This document shows, piece after piece, positions 1-9,125 of a DNA stretch of 64,000 bases. The first letter of the stretch is position 1; every line of letters begins with the position of its first letter. Made by a program: the position numbers and the translations under genes. The stretch is taken from assembly GCF_036347135.1 (NCBI RefSeq), contig NZ_CP108938.1, forward strand, positions 9,548,001 through 9,612,000, read 5' to 3'. The notes under the pieces were generated by a model. That model was not told the origin of the DNA, made no database searches, and saw only the letters and a program-made list of their open reading frames with translations. The stretch comes from Streptomyces sp. NBC_00775. GTDB lineage: Bacteria > Actinomycetota > Actinomycetes > Streptomycetales > Streptomycetaceae.

Positions 1-3000
1 CACCGGCTGACCGCCGGCACACCGCTCGACCTCTTCCTGCTGGTCTCCTCGGCCGCCGGTGTCGTCGGCAACGCGGGCCAGGGCAACTACGCGGCGGCCA
101 ACGTCTTCCTCGACCAACTGGCCCATCACCGAAGGGCCCTGGGCCTGCCCGGCCTCTCGGTCTCCTTCGGCGCGTGGGCGGGCGAGGGCCTCGCCGCCGA
201 ACACGCCGACCTGGAGCGGATGGCCCGCCTCGGCCACCGCGCACTCACCCCCGACCAGGGCCGCGACCTCGTCGAACTCGCCCTGCGACGAGGCGCACCG
301 CACCTGGTCGCCTGGGCCCTGGACCTGCCCCGGCTGCGCGACCACACGGCGGCCGCGGGCGACGGTACGGCGGCGCTGTGGCGCTCGCTGCTCCCGGCTC
401 CCCGCACCGGCCAGGACGCCGGCGACGGCCTGGCGGACCGGCTGGCCCGGCTCCCTGAGACCGAACGCGCCGAACGCGTCCTGTCCCTGGTCCGCGAGGA
501 GGCCTCCCGCGCCCTCGGCCTGCGCTCGGCCGACTCCGTCCGCCCCGACCAGCCGCTGCGCGAACTCGGCATGGACTCGGTGACGGCGGTCGAACTCCGC
601 AACCGCATCGGCACCCGCATCGGCGCCAAGCTTCCCGCCACCCTGCTGTTCGACCACCCCACCGCCGCCCGGCTGGCCGAGTACCTGCTGACCACCGCCC
701 TCGCGACCGGCGACCGCGCCACCCGTCGCACCGCTCCCCAAAAGCAGCCCACCCGCACGGCTGCGTCCGCGGCTGACGAGCCGGTGGCCCTGGTGGCCAT
801 GGCCTGCCGTCTGCCGGGCGGCGTCAGCGACCCGGAAGACCTGTGGCACCTGGTCGCGGAGGGCCGCGACGCGGTGGGCCCGTTCCCGGCGGGACGCTGG
901 GACGTGGAGGCGCTGTACGACCCCGACCCGGACGCCATGGGCAAGTCGTACGCCCGCGAAGGCGGCTTCCTCGACGACAACGACCTGGAGACCTTCGACG
1001 CGGGCTTCTTCGGGATCACCCCGAAGGAAGCGGCCGCCATGGACCCGCAGCAGCGCCTGCTGCTGGAGACGGCGTGGGAGGCATTGGAGCGCGCCGGGAT
1101 CGTGCCCGACGACCTCGAAGGCAGCACCACCGGTGTGTACGTCGGCATGTTCGGCAGCGACTATCTGTCGGGCTCCCGACTCGACCAGCTGGACGGGTAC
1201 GTCGGTACGGGATCGGCGCTGAGCGTGGCCTCGGGACGGCTCGCGTACACGCTGGGGCTCACCGGCCCGGCGCTCACGGTCGACACGGCCTGCTCGTCGT
1301 CGCTCGTCGCGCTGCACCTGGCCGCGCACGCGCTGCGGTCGGGCGAGTGCGACCTCGCGCTCGCCGGCGGTGTGACGGTGATGGTGACGCCGGGAACCTT
1401 CGTCGAGTTCAGCCGGCTGCGGGGCCTGTCGCCGACCGGCCGCTGCCGCTCCTTCTCCGACGACGCCGACGGCGCCATCTGGGCCGAGGGCGCGGGCATG
1501 GTCGTACTGAAGCGGCTGAGTGACGCGCGGCGTGACGGTGACGAGGTGCTGGCCGTGCTGCGCGGCACGGCCATGAACCAGGACGGCCGCAGCCAGGGCC
1601 TGTCCGCGCCGAACGGTCCGGCACAGGAGCGGGTGATCCGGCGGGCGCTGGAGCTGTCCGGGCTGGAGCCCGCCGACATCGACTACGTGGAGGCGCACGG
1701 CACGGGCACGACACTGGGCGACCCGATCGAGGCGAACGCCCTGTCGCAGGTCTTCGGTGACTCGCGCCCGCAGGACCGCCCGCTGCACCTGGGTTCGCTC
1801 AAGTCCAACATCGGGCATACACAGGCGGCTTCGGGCGTGGTCGGGCTGATCAAGGTGGTGCAGTCACTGCGCCACCGGACCCTGCCGCGCACCCTGCACG
1901 CCGACACGCCCAGCAGGCACGTCGACTGGGACGGCAGCGGGCTGCACCTGCTGCACCAGACGGCGGCCTGGCCGTCGTCGCCGCAGCGCGTACGACGGGC
2001 CGGAGTGAGCGCCTTCGGGATCAGCGGAACCAACGCGCATGTGATCGTGGAGGAGGCCCCACCGGCCGACGCGCAGCCGACGGACCAACTCCCGCCGAGA
2101 AAGCGGATGTTCGTGCTCTCCGGCCGCAGTGAGGCCGCCCTTCGGGGGCAGGCCGCGCGGCTGGCCCAGTACGTGACCGAGGACACCGCCCTGCCGGAGA
2201 TCGCCCACACCCTGGCGCGGCACCGCGGCCACTTCGAACGGCGTGCGGCGATCGTGGCGGATGACCGGGACGAACTGCGGGACAGGCTCGCCGCGTTGGC
2301 GAGCGGACGGGCACCCCTCGCTCCGCCCCGCGAGGAGCGGACGGGCAAGGTGGCCTTCGTCTTCGCCGGGCACGGCGGTCAATGGCCGGGTATGGGCGTG
2401 GAGTTGATGGCGGGCTCGGACACGTTCCGCACGGAGCTGTCCCGCATCGACGAAGCGGTGCGCCGCCGGGTCGGCTGGTCCGTGCTCAACGCGCTGCGGG
2501 CGCCCGAGGAATTCACCCCGCTCGGCCGGACCGAGTTCCTGCAGCCGGTGCTCTTCGCGGTCAACGCGGCGCTTGCCGCCGCCTGGCGTGCGCTCGGCAT
2601 CGCCCCGGACGCCGTGGTCGGGCACAGCCTGGGCGAGATCGCCGCCGCCTACAGCGCGGGCGCCCTCACCCTGGACGACGCCGTGACCGTGGTGACCGGG
2701 CGCGCCCAGGCGGTCGTACCACTGGCGGGCAAGGGCGGCATGCTGTCCGTGGGACTGCCGCCCGCGCGGGTCGAGGATCTGCTCGCGCCGTACGCGGACC
2801 GCCTGTTCGTCGCCGCGGTCAACAGCGCCACCTCCACGGCCGTCTCCGGCGAGTCCGACGCGCTGGCCGCACTGCGCCACCACCTCGACGAGCAGGGAAT
2901 CCCCGCACGGCCGCTGTCGACTCCCTTCGCCTCGCACACCCCCTTGATGGACCCGCTCCGCGAAGAGCTGCTCGGTCGCTTCTCCGGCATCCGGGCCACC

Positions 3001-6000
3001 CGCACGCCGACGCCGCTGTACTCGACGGTGCTCGCCGAACCCCTGCCCGGGGACCGGCTCGACGCCGACTACTGGTACGCGAACCTCAGGGAGCCCGTCC
3101 GCTTCGCGGACACCGTCCGACGGATGCTGGACGACGGCTACCGTTACTTCGTCGAGCTGAGCCCGCACCCGTCGCTCATCTCGTCGATCGAGGCGGTGGC
3201 GGCCGAGGCCGGGATCGACGCGGTCGGCATCGGCTCGCTGCGCCGGCAGCAGGACGGGAGCGATGTCCTGCTGCGCAGGCTGGGGGAGTTGTACGTGGCC
3301 GGGCACACGCCCGACTGGCCGGTGCTGTTCCCGCGGGGCCGCCGGGTCGACCTGCCCACGTACGCTTTCGCCCGCGAACGCCACTGGCTCGCCCCCGCCC
3401 CGGCCACCGGGACGGCCGGCGGTTCACCGCTCCTCGGCACACACATCGAGGCCAGCGACGAAGTCGACCGGCACCTCTTCCAGACCGACATCGACCTGCG
3501 CGACAGCCGCTTCGCCTATCTCACCGACCACCGGGTCACGGGTGAGGTCTGGCTGCCCGGCGCCGCCTTCCTCGACATGGCCCTGGAGGCCGCGTCCGCG
3601 CTCCAGGGCGGCGGCGAAGTGCGGCTGACCGAGGTCAGGTTCCTGCAGCCGCTGTGTCTGGACGCGGACAAGCCCGTACGGCTGCAACTGGCCCTGCGGC
3701 CCGCCGAGGACGGCTGCCGCGAGTTCACCATCGCCTCGGCGACCGTCGGAGAGCGCGGCACGCGGTGGGAGCGGCACGTCAGCGGACGTGTCGCCGGCGC
3801 GGCCGAACCCATACCCGGTGCGGGCGAGCGGCTCGCCGCCCTCCGCGACCGTTGCGACGAAGAGGTCGAGCTGTCGGCCGTCTACGCCGGGCTCGCTGCC
3901 CTGGGCATCGACTACGGCCCGGCCTTCCGGGGCCTGGAAGAAGGCTGCCGTACGGACAGGGCGGCACTCGGCCGACTGGCCCGGACGCCCGCCGCCGGTC
4001 ATCTGCTGCACCCCGCGGTCCTCGACGCCGCCTTCCACGCGGCCGCCCTGCCCGGCGACGCGCCCGAGGGCCGGGCGTTCGTGCCCGCCGGCGTCGGACG
4101 ACTGCGATTCACCGGGCTGCGCACCACGCCCGCCTGGGTGACCTGCGAGCTGCGTTCCGCGGCCGGCGACACCGCGACCCTGGACCTGCGGCTGTGGGAC
4201 GAGGACGACCAACTGGTGCTGGAAGCCGAGGAGTTCGAACTGGCCGCGCTCTCACCCCTGGACGGTGCGCTCTTCGAGACCCGCTGGCAGCCCCGCCCGG
4301 CCGCGAAGGTGCCCTCGGCTAACGGCAGTTGGCTGATCCTGGCCGACAGCACCGGTGTCGCCGCCGAACTCGGCGAGCGCCTCGGCTCGACCGTGCCGCA
4401 GGTGATCGCCCGCCGGGGAGAGGCCTTCGCCGTCGAGGGTCCCGGCCGCTACGTCCTCGACCCGGCCGATCCGGACCAGCTGGCCCGGCTGCTCGACGAG
4501 GCGTTCCCGGACGGACTGCCCGAACAGGTGGTCCAGCTGTCCGCACTCGACGCCCCGGCGATCGAGGACGCGCGTACGGCCGAGGAGGCCGCACGGCTGT
4601 GCTGCCTGAGCACCCTGCATCTGGTGCGGACGCTCGCCGACCGCCCGCGGGGCCGGGCTCCCCGCCTGTTCGTCGTCGTACGGGGCAGCCAGGCCGCCGG
4701 TGACAGCACACAGGTGACGCACCCTCAGCAGGCGCTCGGCTGGGGCTTCGGCCTCGCCGTGGCGCAGGAGTATCCGGAGCTGTCGACCACACTGATCGAC
4801 CTGCCGGCCACGGACGGCGTCGCCGCCCTGTGGACGCAGTTGCGGCACGCGGACGACGAACGGCTGGTCGCGCTGCGGGAGTCGGGCCGTCTGGTGCCGC
4901 GGTTGGCCCGCACCCACGCCGACGACGGCGGTCACGGCGACATCACCCCGGACGGCGTGTACCTGATCACCGGAGGTCTGGGCGGTCTCGGCCGCGTCGT
5001 CGCCGAGCGACTGGTCCGCCGCGGCGCCCGCCGACTGGCCCTGCTGAGCCGAGGTACGCCCGACGCGGACACGGCGCACTGGATCAGGGACCTCGAAGAG
5101 CACGGCGTCGCCGTGCATCTCGCCCGCGCCGACGTCGCCGACCGCGAAGGACTGACGGCCGCCCTGGACGCCGTACGACGTGCGGCCGGCCCGATCGCCG
5201 GTGTCGTCCACGCGGCCGGTGTCCTCGACGACGCCACGGTGGCGAACCTGACCGACGAACGGGCCCTGCGCGTACTCGCCCCCAAGGTCCTCGGCACCAC
5301 CCTGCTCACCGAACTGATCCCGGAGGCCGGGAACCTCGTCCTCTTCGCCTCGGCGGCCGGTCTCCTCGGCTCCGCCGGGCAGAGCCCGTACTCGGCGGCG
5401 AACGCCTTCCTCGACGCCTGGGCGCACCACCTCGCCCGTACCGGCCGACGGGCGCTCAGCCTGGACTGGGGCGCCTGGACCGGCGTGGGCATGGTCGCCG
5501 AGTCCGGCACCCGGGCCGCCGAGACCAGCCGGTCCGGTCTGGTCGCGTTCTCCCCGCAGGACGGCGGTGAGCTGTTCGAGCGGGTACTGACCACCTCCCG
5601 CCGCCAGCTCGCTCCCCTCGCCCTGGACTGGGAGATGCTGGCCCTCGACCCGGACGCGGCACGCACCCGCCCGATCCTGGGCGACCTGATCACCGCCCCG
5701 ACGGGTACGGCGGACTCGGACGGTCTCGTCAAGAAGGTGTTCGCGGCGACCACGGACCACGACCGCGCGGTATGGCTCGAAGCGTACGTGCGCTCCAGGG
5801 TCACTGAGGTCTCCGGAGGCGCTGTGGACGTGTCCGCGACCACGGCCCTGAAGGAACTCGGCCTCGACTCCCTCATGCTGGTCCGGCTGCGCAATGCCTT
5901 CGCCCGTGAACTGGGCGCCGAACTCCCGGCCGCCGCGGTGTTCTCGGCGTCCGACATCCGCGGCCTGGCACGGACCCTGGGCGAGGCGCTGCCCGAGCGG

Positions 6001-9000
6001 GACACCGTGGCGCGGCGCGAGAGGGAGCCGGCCGCCGGCACCGCCGAGGTGCCCGAGAGCGAACTGCGGCCCGCGACCCGCGATGTCGTACGCCTGCTGC
6101 GCAGCGCCCGGCCGGACATGCCGGACGCGGCGCATGGCATCGGGCTGGCCGTACGGCTCACCACGCCGACCACCCACGAGACGCTCTCCGACGTCCTCAC
6201 CAGGCTCGCCGGCCGGCACGCGGCCCTGCGCACCGCGATCGTCAACGGCACCGGAGGCGAACGGGAGTTGAGGGTGGAACGGGAGCCGGCCGAGCCGCTG
6301 CTGCACTGGACGAACGTGGCCCCCGACGCCGAGCTCGACGCCGCCGACCGGCTACGCGGGCTGCTGGAGCCGCCGTTCGACCTGGCGAAGCCCTCGCTGT
6401 GGCGATTCGAGCTGCTCGACGCCGAAGTCCGGGGCCAGATCCTTGTGTTCGGCGCCCACCACGCGGTGAGCGATCTGCAGTCGCTGCTGCTCGTGGCAGG
6501 GGAGATCGACGCGGAACTGTCCGGCACCTCCCTCGGCGACGCCGTCACCAACCGCGACATCGACCAGCTGATCGAGGCCCAGCGACCCCAGCGGACCGAC
6601 GCCACCCCCGGCGAGGGCGCGGCCGAATGGCGCGAGGCCTTCCACGGCAGTGCGCGACTGGACCTGACGCTCGCCGCGCCGCGCCCGGCAGCACGCTCGT
6701 ACCGGGCGGGCAGCGTGACCGTGACGATCCCCGATGGGCTCATGGAACGGGTCTCGGCAGCCGCCGGCAGGCTCGCCATCACGCCCGCCGCCTTCTGCCT
6801 CGGCACCCTGACCGTGCTGCTGGCCCGGATGCGGGAGCGGGAGCGCTTCGTGCTCGCCGTGCCCGTGGACACGCGCATCCACGCCGACGCGTACGACGCG
6901 GTGGGCTTCTTCGGAGTGCCGGTGCCGTTCCCGGCCGAGGCCCGGGCGGGCGAGCGGATCGAGGACGTACTGCGCCGCACCGACGGCCGCCTCGACCGGG
7001 TCCTCGCCAAGGGCGCCATGTTCTCGGACGTGCTGTCGACGCTGGCCCGGCAGGGGCTGCACCGGGCGAACGCGCCGCTGGTGGAGGTGTACTTCAACTT
7101 CGTACGCTCCTCAGCGGGCCGCCTCGCCCACCTGGAGGTGCTGCCGGCCGGGACGGGCTACTCCGACCTCGACCTGATGATCACCATGACCCCGGACGAG
7201 GGCCGGATCAGGCTGGATCACAACCTCGACATCCTGGACGCGGCGACCTCCACGGGGCTGGGGGAGGAGTTCCTGCGACTGCTCGCGGAGGCTGTGCAGG
7301 ATCCGGCGACGCCGGTCCGTACAACGACGGACGCGACGGACGCGATGGTCGCGACGGACGCGACGGACGCGACGGTCGAGACAGTCCCTGCGATGTCCGA
7401 GGAGACCGGCCCCTCCCCGCGCCGCTCGCTCGCCCTCGCCGCCACCTTCGCCCTCGGCAATCTGCCGCTGCTCTGTGAGGCGGCGGTCGAGGAGGACGCG
7501 CGGGACGACGGCGGCCTGACGGTCGCGGAAGCCCCGTACCACCAGGTCCTCGCCGGCCTGCGCGACCCTTCGAGCGTCTTCGCCGACCCCGCCACGGCGG
7601 TGGGTGTGGTGCTGCTGCGGGCGGCGGACCTGGAACGGTTCGGCCCGGTGGACGACGTCCTGCTCGCCGAGCTGCGCACCGAGTACCCGGCCGCGCTGCG
7701 GGCCCTGTCCGAGCGGACCCGCAAGCCGCTGATCGTCGGCCTCCTGCCGTCCGCGCGAGCGGAGGACCGCCTGGCGCGCTGGGAGCGCGAAATCGCCGAC
7801 GAGCTGGCGGAGTTGCCCGGCATCGCGGTGCTGCGCCCTGACGACTGGACCCGGTACCACACCGTCGAGGAACGCTTCGACGAGCGGACCGAGCGGCTGG
7901 CCCACCTCCCCTTCACCCCGCACTTCCAGGCGGCGGTGGCCCTGCGTCTCGCCGAGGTCGTACGAGCGGTGCGGCGCCCCGCGCCCAAGGTGATCGCGGT
8001 GGACGGCGACGAGACCCTGTGGGGCGGGGTGGCCGGGGAGATCGGCCCGGACGCGGTGGACCTGACCGGCCCGCGTGCCCTGCTCGCGCGGCGGCTGTTG
8101 CGCTGGCGTGCCGCGGGCGCGCTGCTGGCGCTGGTCAGCAACAACGACGAGGACACGGTACGGGCCGTCCTGGACCGCCCCGACAGCCTGATGAAGGCGG
8201 AGCACTTCAGCGTGCTCTCCGCCGCCTGGGGCCCGAAGCCGGGCCGGCTGGCCGAGGCGGCACGCACGCTCAACCTCGGTCCGGACAGCTTCCTGTTCCT
8301 CGACGACAACCCGGTCGAGATCGCGGGAGTGCGGTCCGCGCTGCCGGAGGTGCTGTCGGTGACCTGCCCGCCCGCGGCCGAACTGGAGGAATTCCTGGGC
8401 CGGTTGTGGCCGCTGATACCGGCCGCGGCGACGGCCGAGGACGGACTGCGGGCACAGTTCTACGAGCAGGAGCGGGAACGGGACGCCGCACGCGAACAGG
8501 CCGGATCCGAGGAGGCCGGATTCGAGGAGTTCCTCGCCCACCTGGAACTCGAGGTCGACATCCGGGCCCTCTCCGAGGCCGACGTCGAGCGGGCCGGGCA
8601 ACTCGTCCGCCGTACCAACCAGTTCACCCTTCGCGCCCGGTCGGCCGACGGCGGCGATCTCGCCCGGTGGCGGGAGGGCGGCGAGGTGTGGACGGCGGCG
8701 GCCCGGGACCGGTTCGGCGACTACGGCCAGATCGGCCTGCTCGCCGTCCGCCGGGACGGCGACCAACTCGACGTCCTGGCCTGGCTGATGAGCTGCCGGG
8801 CACTCGGCCGAGGCGTCGAGGAACGCCTGTTGCGGTGGCTGGCCGACCGCGCCGACCAACTGGGCTGCGCGAAGGTCCGGCTGACGGCGGAGCGCACCCC
8901 GCGCAACGTACCGGCCCGCCGACTGCTGGCCGCGCTCGGCGGCGGCGACCAGGACGACCAGCTTCTGGAGAGCGTGGTCACGCCGGAACAGCTACGGGCC

Positions 9001-9024
9001 TTCCGCTCCTGGCGGCGGCAGTGA
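1..9024 (+). CDS. Modular type I polyketide synthase, 5' partial, ending in condensation-FkbH
   Basis: The reading frame is open from base 1, so the start lies left of the window; 3007 residues are visible. Domain order by nucleotide: end of a KR (1-300, catalytic Tyr codon 88), ACP (430-690, GMDS Ser codon 577), KS (778-2055, Cys codon 1291, His codons 1696 and 1816), AT (2350-3250, GHSLGE Ser codon 2626), DH (3420-4250, HxxxGxxxxP His codon 3529, Asp codon 4024), KR (4260-5680, GGLGGLG, LDD motif of B-type KRs, Tyr codon 5389), ACP (5740-6000, GLDS Ser codon 5869), condensation domain (6060-7320, HHAVSDL), and a full FkbH domain (7430-9010, DGDET in place of the usual DLDNT, C-terminal GNAT-like part with MSCRALGRGVE). 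Every visible catalytic residue of the full module is present. There is no thioesterase; release is probably done by the next gene. FkbH proteins are known to move glyceryl from 1,3-bisphosphoglycerate to an ACP. The AT substrate is unclear (FASH at the specificity motif). Confidence 0.95.
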   Translation, partial: HRLTAGTPLDLFLLVSSAAGVVGNAGQGNYAAANVFLDQLAHHRRALGLPGLSVSFGAWAGEGLAAEHADLERMARLGHRALTPDQGRDLVELALRRGAPHLVAWALDLPRLRDHTAAAGDGTAALWRSLLPAPRTGQDAGDGLADRLARLPETERAERVLSLVREEASRALGLRSADSVRPDQPLRELGMDSVTAVELRNRIGTRIGAKLPATLLFDHPTAARLAEYLLTTALATGDRATRRTAPQKQPTRTAASAADEPVALVAMACRLPGGVSDPEDLWHLVAEGRDAVGPFPAGRWDVEALYDPDPDAMGKSYAREGGFLDDNDLETFDAGFFGITPKEAAAMDPQQRLLLETAWEALERAGIVPDDLEGSTTGVYVGMFGSDYLSGSRLDQLDGYVGTGSALSVASGRLAYTLGLTGPALTVDTACSSSLVALHLAAHALRSGECDLALAGGVTVMVTPGTFVEFSRLRGLSPTGRCRSFSDDADGAIWAEGAGMVVLKRLSDARRDGDEVLAVLRGTAMNQDGRSQGLSAPNGPAQERVIRRALELSGLEPADIDYVEAHGTGTTLGDPIEANALSQVFGDSRPQDRPLHLGSLKSNIGHTQAASGVVGLIKVVQSLRHRTLPRTLHADTPSRHVDWDGSGLHLLHQTAAWPSSPQRVRRAGVSAFGISGTNAHVIVEEAPPADAQPTDQLPPRKRMFVLSGRSEAALRGQAARLAQYVTEDTALPEIAHTLARHRGHFERRAAIVADDRDELRDRLAALASGRAPLAPPREERTGKVAFVFAGHGGQWPGMGVELMAGSDTFRTELSRIDEAVRRRVGWSVLNALRAPEEFTPLGRTEFLQPVLFAVNAALAAAWRALGIAPDAVVGHSLGEIAAAYSAGALTLDDAVTVVTGRAQAVVPLAGKGGMLSVGLPPARVEDLLAPYADRLFVAAVNSATSTAVSGESDALAALRHHLDEQGIPARPLSTPFASHTPLMDPLREELLGRFSGIRATRTPTPLYSTVLAEPLPGDRLDADYWYANLREPVRFADTVRRMLDDGYRYFVELSPHPSLISSIEAVAAEAGIDAVGIGSLRRQQDGSDVLLRRLGELYVAGHTPDWPVLFPRGRRVDLPTYAFARERHWLAPAPATGTAGGSPLLGTHIEASDEVDRHLFQTDIDLRDSRFAYLTDHRVTGEVWLPGAAFLDMALEAASALQGGGEVRLTEVRFLQPLCLDADKPVRLQLALRPAEDGCREFTIASATVGERGTRWERHVSGRVAGAAEPIPGAGERLAALRDRCDEEVELSAVYAGLAALGIDYGPAFRGLEEGCRTDRAALGRLARTPAAGHLLHPAVLDAAFHAAALPGDAPEGRAFVPAGVGRLRFTGLRTTPAWVTCELRSAAGDTATLDLRLWDEDDQLVLEAEEFELAALSPLDGALFETRWQPRPAAKVPSANGSWLILADSTGVAAELGERLGSTVPQVIARRGEAFAVEGPGRYVLDPADPDQLARLLDEAFPDGLPEQVVQLSALDAPAIEDARTAEEAARLCCLSTLHLVRTLADRPRGRAPRLFVVVRGSQAAGDSTQVTHPQQALGWGFGLAVAQEYPELSTTLIDLPATDGVAALWTQLRHADDERLVALRESGRLVPRLARTHADDGGHGDITPDGVYLITGGLGGLGRVVAERLVRRGARRLALLSRGTPDADTAHWIRDLEEHGVAVHLARADVADREGLTAALDAVRRAAGPIAGVVHAAGVLDDATVANLTDERALRVLAPKVLGTTLLTELIPEAGNLVLFASAAGLLGSAGQSPYSAANAFLDAWAHHLARTGRRALSLDWGAWTGVGMVAESGTRAAETSRSGLVAFSPQDGGELFERVLTTSRRQLAPLALDWEMLALDPDAARTRPILGDLITAPTGTADSDGLVKKVFAATTDHDRAVWLEAYVRSRVTEVSGGAVDVSATTALKELGLDSLMLVRLRNAFARELGAELPAAAVFSASDIRGLARTLGEALPERDTVARREREPAAGTAEVPESELRPATRDVVRLLRSARPDMPDAAHGIGLAVRLTTPTTHETLSDVLTRLAGRHAALRTAIVNGTGGERELRVEREPAEPLLHWTNVAPDAELDAADRLRGLLEPPFDLAKPSLWRFELLDAEVRGQILVFGAHHAVSDLQSLLLVAGEIDAELSGTSLGDAVTNRDIDQLIEAQRPQRTDATPGEGAAEWREAFHGSARLDLTLAAPRPAARSYRAGSVTVTIPDGLMERVSAAAGRLAITPAAFCLGTLTVLLARMRERERFVLAVPVDTRIHADAYDAVGFFGVPVPFPAEARAGERIEDVLRRTDGRLDRVLAKGAMFSDVLSTLARQGLHRANAPLVEVYFNFVRSSAGRLAHLEVLPAGTGYSDLDLMITMTPDEGRIRLDHNLDILDAATSTGLGEEFLRLLAEAVQDPATPVRTTTDATDAMVATDATDATVETVPAMSEETGPSPRRSLALAATFALGNLPLLCEAAVEEDARDDGGLTVAEAPYHQVLAGLRDPSSVFADPATAVGVVLLRAADLERFGPVDDVLLAELRTEYPAALRALSERTRKPLIVGLLPSARAEDRLARWEREIADELAELPGIAVLRPDDWTRYHTVEERFDERTERLAHLPFTPHFQAAVALRLAEVVRAVRRPAPKVIAVDGDETLWGGVAGEIGPDAVDLTGPRALLARRLLRWRAAGALLALVSNNDEDTVRAVLDRPDSLMKAEHFSVLSAAWGPKPGRLAEAARTLNLGPDSFLFLDDNPVEIAGVRSALPEVLSVTCPPAAELEEFLGRLWPLIPAAATAEDGLRAQFYEQERERDAAREQAGSEEAGFEEFLAHLELEVDIRALSEADVERAGQLVRRTNQFTLRARSADGGDLARWREGGEVWTAAARDRFGDYGQIGLLAVRRDGDQLDVLAWLMSCRALGRGVEERLLRWLADRADQLGCAKVRLTAERTPRNVPARRLLAALGGGDQDDQLLESVVTPEQLRAFRSWRRQ
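7327..7382 (+). repeat. Short 9-bp-unit repeats in the linker between C and FkbH domains
   Basis: The inter-domain linker is built from repeated gcgacggac-like units, coding a run of Asp-Ala-Thr triplets broken by Met-Val and Thr-Val. All unit lengths keep the frame. It looks like a slippage-prone flexible tether. The changes of unit number would alter linker length but not the domains. Confidence 0.7.
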
Positions 9025-9125
9025 GCGGGTGGGAAGCGGGTCGGCCGCCTCTGGCGGCAGTGGCCCTGAGGGATGGGAAGCAGTGGCAGTGAGCGAGTGG
9101 ACCGTGCACAGAGTGAAGGGCTCTC

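Noticed and set aside
4252..6306. A 684-codon minus-strand frame inside the PKS gene
   Set aside because: Antisense to KR and ACP domains with intact catalytic motifs; no domain of its own.
220..9024. A start codon at 220 for the PKS
   Set aside because: The frame is open to base 1 and the first 219 bases encode the end of a KR domain, so the gene enters from outside the window.
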